This document shows positions 37,926-47,067 of a stretch of DNA of 55,156 bases, in pieces. The stretch is taken from the NCBI GenBank assembly GCA_016938395.1, contig JAFGUS010000101.1, positions 1-55,156 on the forward strand, read 5' to 3'. Each line of letters opens with the position of its first letter. The first letter of the stretch is position 1. Below the pieces are notes generated by a model, which did no database searches, was not told where the DNA came from, and saw only the letters and a list, made by a program, of their open reading frames with translations. The translations under genes were made by a program, and so were the position numbers. Source of the DNA: Coriobacteriia bacterium (lineage in GTDB: Bacteria > Actinomycetota > Coriobacteriia > Anaerosomatales > Anaerosomataceae).

Positions 37926-39329
37926 TCAGCTCTGGGCGCCGCCGTCCCGTCCCGCTCGACCTGCGACATCTTTGCGGCGCATGCGGTGGTCGGTGACCTG
38001 TGTGAAACCGTACTTCTGGGAGAACATGTCGAGCACCTGCGTGAAGCCGATCCCGCTGCCGTGCTCCTCGATGTGATAGGTGGCGCGCACCGACGGCTTT
38101 CCCAGTTCGAGCAGGCGCGAGAGGTCGACCGGTGTGGCTACGAGCACAACATCTGCGGCGGATGCCTGGACCGTCGCCTCGAGGTCGGCGAGTTGCTCGG
38201 GCGAGTAGCCCATCGCAGGCAGGATCTCGGTGAGGTGTGGGAACTTCTCGAGTGTGTCTTTGATGCTACCCACGGCGAACGGCCGCGGATCGATGAGCTC
38301 GGCAGCGCCCGCGCGCTTGGCGGCTATCGCCCCGGCGCCGTACGGCATCCCGCCGTGCGTGACGGTGGGGCCGTCCTCGATCACCAGCACGCGCTTGCCC
38401 GCCAGAGCCGACTCGTCGACATCGATCACGGAGTCCGTCTGGATCACGAGCGCGACGGGGTTGTACTCGAGCGCCGCTGCCCTGAGCGCAGCGATGTCGT
38501 CGGGATCGGCGCTGTCGGCCTTGTTGATCACCAGTATGTCGGCACGCAGGAAGTTGGCCTCACCGGGGTGGTAGAGACGCTCGTGACCGGCGCGATGCGG
38601 GTCGAGCGCCACGATCTCCAGGTTTGCGCGGTAGAACGGCAGGTCGTTGTTCCCACCGTCCCATACGATGACGTCCGCTTCTTTCTCGGCCTCGCGCAGG
38701 ATGCGCTCGTAGTCGACGCCGGCCATCACCACGGCGCCTTCCTCGATCAGTGGCTCGTACTCCTCGCGCTCCTCGATGGTGCAGCCGAGACGGTCCAGGT
38801 CCTCGAGCGAGGCGTAGCGCTCCACGGCCATTGCGTTGAGGTCGCGGTACGGCATGGGGTGGCGTATGTCCACGGCCTTGATGCCGCGCTCGCGGAGCAT
38901 CTTGAACAAATGGCGGCTGATACCGCTCTTGCCCACGCCGGTTCGCACCGCGCACACCGATATGACCGGTTTGGTCGATGCGATCATCGTCGGCTCGGCG
39001 CCCAGAAGCGTGAAATCCGCGCCGGCGGCGATCACGGTCTGCGCGTGGTGCATGACATAGTCGTGGCTCACGTCGCTGTACGCGAACACGACCTCGTCGA
39101 TCTTCTCGTCGGCGATCAGCTCGAGCAGCCGGCTCTCAGGCACGATCCGGATCCCCTCGGGGTAGCGTGGTCCGGCGAGTTCTGCGGGGAAGGTACGTGA
39201 GTCGATGCCGGGGATCTGTGTAGCGGTGAACGCCACGACGCGCACTGACTCGTCATCACGGTAGCGTACGAGGAAGTCGTGGAAGTCGCGCCCCGCGGCT
39301 CCCATGATCACGATGCGTCTTTCGGACAT
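37926..39329 (-). CDS. COG2403 protein, cyclic 2,3-diphosphoglycerate synthetase-like
   Basis: A 467-residue protein. The N-terminal Rossmann-like part (RRIVIMGAAGRDFHDF) is followed by a P-loop NTPase domain with VRTGVGKSGISR as Walker A, the MAGVDYERILREAE region, VIVWDGGNNDLPF and LVINKADSAD (GTPase-like NKAD). It resembles COG2403, which includes archaeal cyclic 2,3-diphosphoglycerate synthetase. Bacterial members are uncharacterised, and the substrate here is not known. ATG 39329 is chosen for its match to the family start; a longer frame lacks a ribosome binding site. It is convergent with the hydrolase gene and divergent from the exported protein gene at 39584. Confidence 0.78.
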   Translation of the reverse strand: MSERRIVIMGAAGRDFHDFLVRYRDDESVRVVAFTATQIPGIDSRTFPAELAGPRYPEGIRIVPESRLLELIADEKIDEVVFAYSDVSHDYVMHHAQTVIAAGADFTLLGAEPTMIASTKPVISVCAVRTGVGKSGISRHLFKMLRERGIKAVDIRHPMPYRDLNAMAVERYASLEDLDRLGCTIEEREEYEPLIEEGAVVMAGVDYERILREAEKEADVIVWDGGNNDLPFYRANLEIVALDPHRAGHERLYHPGEANFLRADILVINKADSADPDDIAALRAAALEYNPVALVIQTDSVIDVDESALAGKRVLVIEDGPTVTHGGMPYGAGAIAAKRAGAAELIDPRPFAVGSIKDTLEKFPHLTEILPAMGYSPEQLADLEATVQASAADVVLVATPVDLSRLLELGKPSVRATYHIEEHGSGIGFTQVLDMFSQKYGFTQVTDHRMRRKDVAGRAGRDGGAQS

Positions 39330-39583
39330 ATCGGCTCCAATCGTTATGCGGAACGACACCAAGATTATGCGCCACCAACCTCCGTGACACACGCTAGCAG
39401 CACAAATTCCCTGTGTCATATGCAGGTCGAGTGGTCACAGCCGGGTTTGCACGCGACGCTGCGTGTTCACCCGAGCGGCATCAGGCGTTCACAGGTTCTT
39501 CAAACCGCGTGGCGATACTCATCACTGTAAGGCATTCGGGGATGCGATACTGCATCCAAGAGAACACCCAGGAGGTGTGTACC

Positions 39584-40123
39584 GTGAAGAGCAGGAAGAT
39601 GATCGCACTGGTCGCGCTCGGCCTCACCGCAGGTCTGGTGCTTGGTAGCGTGGGCGTTTCCTACGCGGCGACCGACACCACGAGTACGAGCCCGGTCGTG
39701 GGCGCAGGGATGCGCATGGGCCAGGCCATCCGTGACGCCGGCGCCCGTCTTGTCGATATCGTGGCCGACCTCACCGGCCTGTCGGTCGAGGAAGTCCAGG
39801 CTGAGCGCGCCGCGGGTAAGTCCGCAGCCGACATCGCCGAGGCCAACGGCTCCTCGAGCGAGGAAGTCGTGAACAGCGCTCTCGAGAGCCGCAAGGCGCT
39901 TCTCGACGCGAAGGTCGCCGATGGCACGATCACCCAGGAGCAGGCGGACCTCGCCTACGAGCGGATGAGCGAACGTGTCACCGAGCGCGTCGCCACCGAT
40001 GAGGCCGGGCGGCCGAGCTGGGCCGGTCAGGGCGGCGGCATGGGCGGCCAGGGTGGCCGTGGTGGTCAGGGCGGCATGGGCGGCCAGGGCCTGCGTGACG
40101 GCTCCTGCATCGCCACTCAGTAG
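39584..40123 (+). CDS. Exported protein with Gly-rich tail (DUF2680-like)
   Basis: A 179-residue exported protein with a signal peptide (KMIALVALGLTAGLVLGSVG). A helical domain follows (LTGLSVEEVQAERAAGKSAA; DAKVADGTITQEQADLAYER), a pattern seen in DUF2680/YckD-type proteins, and the tail is (G)GMGGQGGRGGQGGMGGQG-like. Function is unknown; such proteins often respond to stress. GTG 39584 has GGAGGT 8 bases upstream. The ~250 bases before it contain a 7-bp inverted repeat (TGACACA/TGTGTCA, 39385-39418) and a small palindrome around GATACT (39540-39557) that may be its -10. A strong terminator follows. Confidence 0.68.
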   Translation: MKSRKMIALVALGLTAGLVLGSVGVSYAATDTTSTSPVVGAGMRMGQAIRDAGARLVDIVADLTGLSVEEVQAERAAGKSAADIAEANGSSSEEVVNSALESRKALLDAKVADGTITQEQADLAYERMSERVTERVATDEAGRPSWAGQGGGMGGQGGRGGQGGMGGQGLRDGSCIATQ

Positions 40124-40164
40124 CGACTCCGTGCGATCGGCGTATCACGATCGCACGCGTGATC

Positions 40165-40192
40165 GAAGGGCGGCCGACATCGGCCGCCCTTC
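40165..40192 (+). terminator. Rho-independent-type terminator
   Basis: GAAGGGCGGCCGA (40165-40177) and TCGGCCGCCCTTC (40180-40192) form a 13-bp perfect stem around two bases. It lies 42 bases after the exported-protein stop. The tail is only weakly T-rich. Confidence 0.75.
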
Positions 40193-40317
40193 CGCGTATC
40201 CGGGTGGGGTCCATGTACCCGCTGAAGCCATCTCGATGGGCGACATGTCGTGTGAGAGTGGCGGCCGTGTGGCATGATTGAGGTCACGTACCCACTGGAG
40301 GGGAAGGTCGTGCCTGT

Positions 40318-41121
40318 ATGGCCGATGAATCACACTCGCTCGCAGTGCTCATAGACTTCGAGAACCTTGCCATCGGGATGGAGCGACCGTCGGGTAAGAC
40401 CGCTTCGGGGCGGACCTCCCGCGCCAAGGCAAGCGCCGACGTGTTCGACATCAAGCTCGTGCTCGAGCGTCTTGTGGAGAAGGGTAAGGTCATCGTCAAG
40501 CGTGCATACGCCGACTGGGGTCGCTTCAACCAGTACCGCGAGGTCATGCATGACTCGGGGATCCAGATGATGGAGATCCCGGAGCGCGGGAAGACCGGCA
40601 AGAACCACGCGGACATACAGCTTTGCGTGGATGCCATGGACCTGTGCTACTCGAAGGAGCACATCGACACGTTCGTCATAGTCTCCGGCGATTCGGACTT
40701 CACGCCGCTTGTCAGCAAGCTCAAGGAGAACGGCAAGGCGGTCATCGGCCTCGGCATCAAGGACTCCACGAGCGATCTGCTCGCATCGAGTTGCGACGAG
40801 TTCATCTACTACGAGGACATCGTGACGGGGCCGGCCAAGCCGGTGGTACCCGTGGCCGACATCCCGCGCGCCAAGCGGCCGGCGATGAACCTCATGATCG
40901 AGGCCGTCCAGGCGCTCCAGCGCGAGAACAAAGACGTCATGCTCGCCTCAATGGTGAAGGACACGATGCGGCGCAAACAGCCGCAGTTCTCCGAGTCCAG
41001 CTACGGCTACCGGACGTTCTCAGACCTGCTTCAGGATGCCGAGCGCCTCGGCATCATCACGCTTCGGGCCGACCAGCGCTCCGGGACATGGGTCGTGGCC
41101 GGCTTCGCGGAGAAACGATGA
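40318..41121 (+). CDS. NYN-domain (LabA/DUF88) protein with C-terminal OST-HTH/LOTUS domain
   Basis: A 267-residue cytoplasmic protein. The N-terminal NYN domain, a PIN-like nuclease fold, shows its acidic active-site strands: VLIDFENLAIG, AYADWGRFNQY, the KNHADIQLCVDAMDLCY helix and IVSGDSDFTPL. The C-terminal ~80 residues (MIEAVQALQRENKDVMLASM; SYGYRTFSDLLQDAERLGII) form an OST-HTH/LOTUS RNA-binding domain. It is probably a metal-dependent ribonuclease in RNA processing. ATG 40318 lies 9 bases after GGAAGG. Its stop overlaps the next gene's ATG. Confidence 0.88.
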   Translation: MADESHSLAVLIDFENLAIGMERPSGKTASGRTSRAKASADVFDIKLVLERLVEKGKVIVKRAYADWGRFNQYREVMHDSGIQMMEIPERGKTGKNHADIQLCVDAMDLCYSKEHIDTFVIVSGDSDFTPLVSKLKENGKAVIGLGIKDSTSDLLASSCDEFIYYEDIVTGPAKPVVPVADIPRAKRPAMNLMIEAVQALQRENKDVMLASMVKDTMRRKQPQFSESSYGYRTFSDLLQDAERLGIITLRADQRSGTWVVAGFAEKR

Positions 41122-42242
41122 CCATACTCTCCGGCCCCAGCGCACATCCGATCTTCTCGCGCTGCCCCGCTATGCGCGAACAGCTGCCGCACGTCCCACT
41201 CGGCGAGTTCCCCACGCCGGTCGAGCGGCACGATCGGCTGGCGCGCGAGCTCGGGATCGGAGAACTGTGGGTCAAGCGCGACGACCTCTCGGGTGAGATC
41301 TACGGCGGTAACAAGGTGCGTAAGCTCGAGGTCCTGCTCGCTGATGCGCTGCGCTCAGGGGCACACGAGGTGGTCACCTTCGGCGGGGCGGGCTCCAATC
41401 ACGCGCTTGCGACAGCCATCTATGGCCAACGCCTTGGATTCCGGGTCGACCTCTTCCTCACACCGCAGCCGACTTCGGACCACGTCCGCCGCAACCTGCT
41501 GCTCGACCACTCGTTCGGCGCTGTCATGCACCACGCCGAGGACGCCGGCGCGGCCATGAGCGACGCCGCCGAGTACGTCGCGTCGCGTACACGGGAGACT
41601 GGTGTCGCGCCGTATGTGATCCCGTACGGTGGCACCAACGCGCTTGCCGTGACGGGGATGATGGATGCCGGGCTCGAGCTCGTGATGCAGGCGTTCCAGG
41701 GAGAGATCTCGGTGCCGGACGTGTTGTTCGTGGCTGCCGGCTCGCTTGGGACCGCTGTGGGCATCGCGATAGGGCTTGCGGCCGGTGAGTGCAAGGCCGA
41801 GGTGCGCGCGGTGCGCGTGACGAGCGCCGAGGTGGCGTCGCGCCAGGTGCTGGATACGCTTGTCGAGGACGCACGCGACCTGATCTGCGCGATGGACACC
41901 TCATGCGTGTGCACCGTCGATCTTGCGCCGCGGGTGCGCCTGGTGGAGGACTTCTACGGTGCCGGCTACGGGACGCCGATGCCCGAGGCCGAAGCCGCCG
42001 TCGCGCGTGCACGTGCGCTCGGCCTGACGCTGGACGGCACGTACACGGGCCGCGCCTTCGCCGCGCTGATGGCCGAGGCGGCGACCGGGGCGCTCGCCGA
42101 CAAGCGAGTCGTCTTCTGGGACACCTTCGACTCGCACGACTTCACGGAGCGGTTGGACGGGATCGAGCCGGCGGCGCTCCCGGAGATGTTCGCGCGCTAC
42201 TTCATGGGCGCGCAGGAGCCGGTTGCCCCTGCGCTCGGCTGA
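41118..42242 (+). CDS. D-cysteine desulfhydrase / ACC deaminase family PLP enzyme
   Basis: A 374-residue fold-type II PLP enzyme of the dcyD/acdS family. The Schiff-base lysine is in YGGNKVRKLE; GGAGSNHALATA binds the PLP phosphate side; VAAGSLGTAVGIAIGLA is the glycine loop; and FWDTFDSHDF ends the protein. It would cleave D-cysteine to pyruvate, ammonia and H2S, or 1-aminocyclopropane-1-carboxylate to oxobutyrate; the decisive active-site residues cannot be judged without alignment. The ATG overlaps the NYN gene stop (ATGA). The glycosyltransferase follows after 11 bases. Confidence 0.84.
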   Translation: MTILSGPSAHPIFSRCPAMREQLPHVPLGEFPTPVERHDRLARELGIGELWVKRDDLSGEIYGGNKVRKLEVLLADALRSGAHEVVTFGGAGSNHALATAIYGQRLGFRVDLFLTPQPTSDHVRRNLLLDHSFGAVMHHAEDAGAAMSDAAEYVASRTRETGVAPYVIPYGGTNALAVTGMMDAGLELVMQAFQGEISVPDVLFVAAGSLGTAVGIAIGLAAGECKAEVRAVRVTSAEVASRQVLDTLVEDARDLICAMDTSCVCTVDLAPRVRLVEDFYGAGYGTPMPEAEAAVARARALGLTLDGTYTGRAFAALMAEAATGALADKRVVFWDTFDSHDFTERLDGIEPAALPEMFARYFMGAQEPVAPALG

Positions 42243-42253
42243 CGGGCTGCCGC

Positions 42254-43567
42254 ATGCGGATCGCCATCTTCACCGACACCTATCTCCCTGAGGTCAACGG
42301 GGTGGTCACGAGTATCGACTCGCACACGCGGCTTCTCGGTGCACGCGGCCATCAGGTCCTGATCATCTGTCCCAAGTATCGCAAGCCGATCCTGCATGTC
42401 GTGCCACACGTGCAGATCAAGCGGTACCGTAGCTTCAGCGTGTCGTCCAACCGCGCGACACGCCTCGCGCTTCCCTCGATGGCGTCGGTGGCAGCAACAC
42501 TGCGGCGGTTCGACCCTGACGTCGTGCACGTCCACACGCCACTCTCTGTGGGCGTGGTGGGGCTCGCCACGGCCCGGATGATGCGGCTGCCGATCGTAGA
42601 GACGTACCACACGTATATCCCGGACTTCATGCAGTACCTGGAGCCACACCGGCTGCTACGGCTCGACAGCCTGCAGGATCGCATCGTTGACTCGATGGTC
42701 TACGAGCGAATGTTCTCCTCGGGCATGTTCCACGGCCTGGCAGACCTGATCCGGGACGGGCGGGGCGCCGTCGATGAGGTGGCCGCCGTGGCCGAGGACG
42801 TGAAAGCCGATCTGCCGCCCGATGAGCGCATGGAGGTCTCCGCGCGATTCGCGTGGCAGTTCACACGCACCGTCTACAACCGGGCGAACGTCGTGATCAC
42901 CCCATCGGTCACGCTCCAGAAGGAGCTCCGGGCGCATGGCGTGACGGTGCCCGTCGAGTACCTGAGCAACGGCATCGACACGTCGATCGTCACGCCCAAA
43001 GACACGTACGCTCCGACGAAGCAGCTTCTGCATGCTGGCAGGCTCGGTCACGAGAAGAACGTCGATCAGGTGCTGCAGGCGTTCGCTCTGCTGCTTGAGC
43101 GCGAGCCCGACTACACGCTCGACATCGTCGGGGACGGACCGGCGCGAGAGCATCTCGAGCGCGTGGCGGCGCGCCTCGGCATCGGCGCGAAGGTGAAGAT
43201 GCGCGGTTTCGTGGACCGTGCCGCTCTCGGCCGGATCTACCGATCTTACGACGCGTTCGTCACGGCGAGCACGATCGAGACGCAGGGCATCGTGCTCCTC
43301 GAGGCGATGAGCGCGGGGCTGCCGATAGTCGCGGTGCGCGCGCTTGCGGTTCCCGAGATCGTCGGAGAGGGTCGTGCGGGACTGCTCGTGGAGCCTGGCG
43401 ACATCCCCGGACTGGCCGATGCTCTCGTACGGGTGGTGGGTGACCAGGCGCTTCGCGAGGAGATGGGTGCGGCAGGACGCGAGGACGTACACGAGCACGC
43501 ACTGTCGGAGATCGTTGTCCGGCTCGAGGAGCTCTATGGGGTTGCCGTGGCGTCCAGGGCCGGGTAG
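42254..43567 (+). CDS. GT4-family glycosyltransferase
   Basis: A 437-residue glycosyltransferase with the two-Rossmann GT-B fold. The N-terminal MRIAIFTDTYLPEVNGVVTS is typical of GT4 enzymes that modify diacylglycerol or phosphatidylinositol. The nucleotide-sugar half shows LLHAGRLGHEKNVDQVLQAF, IVGDGPAREHLE and the EX7E-type motif (ETQGIVLLEAMSAGLP). Its acceptor is probably a membrane lipid, by family resemblance. It carries no membrane span. It begins 11 bases after the previous stop and may share its operon. Confidence 0.88.
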   Translation: MRIAIFTDTYLPEVNGVVTSIDSHTRLLGARGHQVLIICPKYRKPILHVVPHVQIKRYRSFSVSSNRATRLALPSMASVAATLRRFDPDVVHVHTPLSVGVVGLATARMMRLPIVETYHTYIPDFMQYLEPHRLLRLDSLQDRIVDSMVYERMFSSGMFHGLADLIRDGRGAVDEVAAVAEDVKADLPPDERMEVSARFAWQFTRTVYNRANVVITPSVTLQKELRAHGVTVPVEYLSNGIDTSIVTPKDTYAPTKQLLHAGRLGHEKNVDQVLQAFALLLEREPDYTLDIVGDGPAREHLERVAARLGIGAKVKMRGFVDRAALGRIYRSYDAFVTASTIETQGIVLLEAMSAGLPIVAVRALAVPEIVGEGRAGLLVEPGDIPGLADALVRVVGDQALREEMGAAGREDVHEHALSEIVVRLEELYGVAVASRAG

Positions 43568-43574
43568 TGGCCGA

Positions 43575-43769
43575 CTAGGTTCCACTCACGCTGATTGCGG
43601 CCACCGGGCAGAGCTCGACGCAGCCTTCGATGTCCGGGTAGGTCTCGATCGGGGGATCGTCGTCGATCACGAACGCGAGGCCGTCTTCGCCCATCCGGAA
43701 CACCTCGGGACAGGTCTGTTCGCACAACCCGCAACCGATACAGAGGTCACGGTCGACGTTCGCCTTCAT
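43575..43769 (-). CDS. Monocluster 4Fe-4S ferredoxin
   Basis: A 64-residue electron carrier. The motif CIGCGLCEQTCP gives three cluster ligands by the CxxCxxC pattern, and CVELCP near the C-terminus gives the fourth; TCP and CVE cysteines may form the disulphide seen in single-cluster ferredoxins. Acidic surface (IDDDPPIE) is typical. ATG 43769 is preferred because AGGAGG lies 9 bases upstream; ATG 43778 would touch it. It is a candidate partner for the indolepyruvate oxidoreductase encoded 4 kb away, though they are not in one operon. Confidence 0.92.
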   Translation of the reverse strand: MKANVDRDLCIGCGLCEQTCPEVFRMGEDGLAFVIDDDPPIETYPDIEGCVELCPVAAISVSGT

Positions 43770-43801
43770 GGGCGTCATCCTCCTTGTCCTCGTTGCGGCT
43801 C

Positions 43802-44332
43802 CTACGTCAGAGTGTCCCCCGAACAGCTCGTATCGACGCGCGGTGTATCGAGGTCGTACTCCCAGGTGGCGACATCGAGCCACCTCTCGAACTTCCAGCC
43901 CACCTGGTGCATTGTCCCGGCATCGGTGAAGCCCAGCGAACGGACCATCGCGATGCTTGCTTCGTTCTCTGTGCAGATCCGCGCGAGCAAGACGTGCAGG
44001 GCCGCCCGCCGACCCCGCTCGACGAGCGCACAGGTGAGCGCCCGGCCGACTCCCTGGCTCCGGTGAGGCGCCGCCACGTAGACGGAGAGCTCGGCGGTCG
44101 CGGCGTAAGCGGGACGCTCCGAGTACGGTGAGAGCGCGCCCCATCCGGCGATGGCGCCGTCTATCTCGGCAATCAGCACGGGGTGTGCGGGCGAGCGCGC
44201 CAGGAGCCACTTCATCCGGTCCTCGGGCGACTTCGGTTCTATGTCGAAGCTTGCGGTGGTGGTGAGTACCGCATCGTTGTAGATCTCGGCGATTCCCGCC
44301 GCGTCAGCCGCGGTCGCATCCCTGATTTCCAT
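43802..44332 (-). CDS. GNAT N-acetyltransferase, phosphinothricin/methionine-sulfone acetyltransferase-like
   Basis: A 176-residue GNAT enzyme. It opens IRDATAADAAGIAEIYNDAV, as in the Pat/MnaT group, and has ELSVYVAAPHRSQGVGRALT as the acetyl-CoA loop and NEASIAMVRSLGFTDAGTMHQVGWKF (given in part) with the GF-x-x-x-G-x-x-x-x-VG-x-K motif. It would acetylate small amines such as methionine sulfone. GGAGACC lies upstream of ATG 44332. It is transcribed with the ferredoxin gene on the minus strand, with 32 bases between. Confidence 0.87.
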   Translation of the reverse strand: MEIRDATAADAAGIAEIYNDAVLTTTASFDIEPKSPEDRMKWLLARSPAHPVLIAEIDGAIAGWGALSPYSERPAYAATAELSVYVAAPHRSQGVGRALTCALVERGRRAALHVLLARICTENEASIAMVRSLGFTDAGTMHQVGWKFERWLDVATWEYDLDTPRVDTSCSGDTLT

Positions 44333-44551
44333 GTGCCCGGTCTCCGCTCCCTCACTCTGCGACTATGCGGCTGCGTGCATCCCGCGCGTGCAACCACGCT
44401 CTATTGCGATTGTCTTACACCCTGCTTCTCGCGTGGACGCATGGTCCGCGGGTGCCGTACACTATCACTTCCGTTGCGGGCTCTGCTGTATACATGGTCG
44501 CGCACGGCCAGCGGTGGCGCCAGAGGTGGTTGCCCCGGAGATGAAGGAGCG

Positions 44552-45748
44552 ATGGTGGAACGCGAGCTCGCCAAGGATCTTCCGGTCGAAAGCACGCTCG
44601 GCAGTGTGCAGGTGCGTATCGACGATACGACCCTGCGTGACGGGGAGCAGACCGCCGGTGTGGTCTTCGCCAACAAGGAGAAGGTCCGCATCGCGCGGTT
44701 GCTCGATGAGATCGGCGTTCACCAGATCGAGTCTGGCATCGCGGCGATGGGCGGTGACGAGCGCGACACGATCGAGGAGATCGCACACCTCGGCCTGAAG
44801 GCGTCGGTGCTCGGCTGGAACCGCGCCAACACCGCCGACATCAAGACGAGCCTCGACTGCGGCGTGGACGCGATCGCCATCTCGCTCGCCACGAGCGACA
44901 TCCACATCCAGACCAAGCTGATGAAGGACCGCGCGTGGGTGCTGGACACCATCCGCGAGAGCGTCGCGTTCGCCAAGGCCGAGAAGCCCGACCTGTACGT
45001 GTCCGTCAATGCTGAGGATGCGTCGCGCACCGAGATCGGCTTCCTGGTGGAGTATGCCAAGGCCGCCAAGGCCGAGGGCGCCGATCGGATCCGCTTCTGC
45101 GACACCATCGGCCTCATGGAGCCGTTCCGAACCTACGACGTCGTGAAGCGTCTCCGCGAGGAGAGCGGTCTCGAGGTCGAGATGCACACGCACAACGACT
45201 TCGGCATGGCGGTCGCCAACGCCATCGCGGGCATCCACGCGGGTGCCACCTGGGTGAACGTGACCGTCGGCGGCCTGGGGGAGCGCGCGGGCAACGCGGC
45301 GCTCGAGGAAGTGGCGATGGCGCTCAAGTACATCGAGGGCTTCGACCTGGACATGGACACCACCCGCTTCCGCGAGGTGGCCGAGTACGTGATGAAGGCC
45401 GCAGGGCGCCAGATACCCGCGTGGAAGTCGGTCATCGGTACCAACATGTTCGCGCACGAGAGCGGTATCCACGCCGACGGCGTCATCAAGAATCCCAAGA
45501 CCTACGAGGTCTTCGCGCCCGGCGAGGTGGGCCTCGAGCGGCAGATCGTCATCGGCAAGCACTCGGGCTCGCGCTCTCTCGAGCTCAAGTTCCACGAGTA
45601 CGGCATCGAGGTGCCTAAAGACGTGGCGCACGAACTGCTGCCGCGTGTGCGCACCATGGCTATCGAGCTCAAGCGGGCGCTCTTCGACAAGGAGCTCATT
45701 TACATCTATAACGACTGGAAGGCCGAGAAGCGGATCGCGGGGGAGTAG
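44552..45748 (+). CDS. Homocitrate synthase-family enzyme, candidate Re-citrate synthase
   Basis: A 398-residue DRE-TIM metallolyase that condenses acetyl-CoA with a 2-oxoacid. The metal and substrate motif DDTTLRDGEQTAGVVFANKE (near residues 22-41) and the metal-binding MHTHNDFGMAVANA are intact; the GLGERAGNAALEEV segment and the HESGIHADGV/GKHSGSRSL motifs complete the fold. By family this could be homocitrate synthase (NifV/LysS), isopropylmalate synthase or Re-citrate synthase. The following genes and an isocitrate-type dehydrogenase at 52540 favour citrate formation. AAGGAG lies 4 bases before ATG 44552. A -10-like TACACT at 44458 with TGGACG 18 bases upstream is a possible promoter. 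The frame stays open upstream, so a longer start cannot be excluded. Confidence 0.8.
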   Translation: MVERELAKDLPVESTLGSVQVRIDDTTLRDGEQTAGVVFANKEKVRIARLLDEIGVHQIESGIAAMGGDERDTIEEIAHLGLKASVLGWNRANTADIKTSLDCGVDAIAISLATSDIHIQTKLMKDRAWVLDTIRESVAFAKAEKPDLYVSVNAEDASRTEIGFLVEYAKAAKAEGADRIRFCDTIGLMEPFRTYDVVKRLREESGLEVEMHTHNDFGMAVANAIAGIHAGATWVNVTVGGLGERAGNAALEEVAMALKYIEGFDLDMDTTRFREVAEYVMKAAGRQIPAWKSVIGTNMFAHESGIHADGVIKNPKTYEVFAPGEVGLERQIVIGKHSGSRSLELKFHEYGIEVPKDVAHELLPRVRTMAIELKRALFDKELIYIYNDWKAEKRIAGE

Positions 45749-45782
45749 CGCGGGCGGGTGGCCGAAGGCACGAACGATAAGG

Positions 45783-47066
45783 ATGGTGGTTCCGATTTCC
45801 GGTAAGACGATCGCCGAGAAGATCTTCTCGGCACACTCCGACAGTGACGCGCATGCAGGCGACATCGTCGTCGCGGACGTCGACTTCGTGATGGGGCAGG
45901 ACGGCACCACGCCGCTGGCCATCCGCGCGCTCGAAAGCATGGGCGTGGAGAGCGTGTTCGACCCGGCGAAGGTAGCCGTGGTCATGGACCACTCGAGCCC
46001 GAGCCCGATCGAGGGCGTCTCGGCGCTTCACACGATGATGCGTGAGTTCGGCAAGAAGACCGGCGCGAAGGTCTATGACGTGGGTTGCGGCGTCTGCCAC
46101 CAACTCATCCCCGAGGCGGGGCACGTGGTCCCAGGTGACCTCATGGTCGGCTGCGACAGCCACACCTGCACCTACGGCGCGGTGAACGTGTTCTCCACGG
46201 GTGTCGGCTCCACCGATGGCGCCGCGGCGATGGCCTCCGGCAAGCTCTGGTTCAAGGTGCCGAACACCATGAAGGTCACCTACACGGGTGAGCTGCCGCC
46301 GGGCGTCTTCAGCAAGGACCTCATCCTCGCCCTCGCCGGGAGGATCGGCGTGGACGGTGCCACGTACATGGCGCTGGAGTTCCACGGTCCCGTGATCGAT
46401 GCGCTTTCGGTGGATGCTCGCATGACGATCTCCAACATGGCGATCGAGGTGGGCGCGAAGGCCGGTCTGATGAAGGCGGACGCCAAGACGCTCGCCTGGT
46501 ACGAGGGACGCGGTGATCGCACGCCCAATCCGGTGGATCCCGATGACGACGCGGTCTACGCCGACGAGCTCGTGCTCGATGCGTCGGCCATCGGCCCGCA
46601 CGTCGCCATGCCGCATGCGGTCGACAACGTCTCGCCGATCGAGGAGGTCGCCGGCACGCCGATCGCGCAGGGCTACATCGGCACCTGCACGAACGGTCGC
46701 CTGGAGGACCTGAAGGTCGCGGCGGACATCCTCCGCGGGCGGCAGGTGCACCCCGACGTCCGCCTCATCATCGCGCCGGCGAGCAAGCAGATCCTGCTCG
46801 ACGCCATGGAGGCCGGCTATATCCGCGACCTCGTGGAGGCGGGCGCCGTCATGGTCACCCCGGGCTGTGGTCCGTGCGTTGGTACGCACAACGGTGTGCC
46901 CAGTGACGGCGAGAACGTCATCTCCACCGCGAACCGCAACTTCAAGGGCCGCATGGGCAACTCCAACGCGTTCATCTACCTCGGCAGCCCGGCGACCGTG
47001 GCCGCCTCGGTCATCGAGGGTGTCATCACCGATCCGCGGAAGTACTTCACGGGAGGGGAGGCCTGA
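45783..47066 (+). CDS. Aconitase/homoaconitase-type dehydratase, large subunit (LeuC-like)
   Basis: A 427-residue Fe-S hydro-lyase subunit. The three cluster cysteines are present: VGCDSHTCTYGAV region, GTCTNGR (usual GSCTNGR) and TPGCGPCVGTHNG. MDHSSPSPIEGVSALH is the substrate-binding segment. It isomerises a tricarboxylate with the small subunit encoded next: citrate to isocitrate, homocitrate to homoisocitrate, or isopropylmalate. Substrate is inferred from context. ATG 45783 is chosen to start VVPISGKTIAEKIF, with weak AAGG upstream. Only about 34 bases separate it from the synthase gene; the small subunit starts 2 bases after its stop. Confidence 0.88.
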   Translation: MVVPISGKTIAEKIFSAHSDSDAHAGDIVVADVDFVMGQDGTTPLAIRALESMGVESVFDPAKVAVVMDHSSPSPIEGVSALHTMMREFGKKTGAKVYDVGCGVCHQLIPEAGHVVPGDLMVGCDSHTCTYGAVNVFSTGVGSTDGAAAMASGKLWFKVPNTMKVTYTGELPPGVFSKDLILALAGRIGVDGATYMALEFHGPVIDALSVDARMTISNMAIEVGAKAGLMKADAKTLAWYEGRGDRTPNPVDPDDDAVYADELVLDASAIGPHVAMPHAVDNVSPIEEVAGTPIAQGYIGTCTNGRLEDLKVAADILRGRQVHPDVRLIIAPASKQILLDAMEAGYIRDLVEAGAVMVTPGCGPCVGTHNGVPSDGENVISTANRNFKGRMGNSNAFIYLGSPATVAASVIEGVITDPRKYFTGGEA

Positions 47067-47067
47067 G

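Noticed and set aside
39584..40123. Gly-rich tail as a sign of CRISPR or tandem DNA repeat
   Set aside because: The repeats are short codon-level GGxGGQ repeats inside a coding frame, not spaced identical DNA repeats.
44500..44551. T-box-like AGAGGTGGTTGCCCCG sequence before the citrate/homocitrate synthase gene
   Set aside because: The match to the T-box core is loose, the leader after the likely promoter is only about 80 bases, and no stem I specifier region or terminator is seen.
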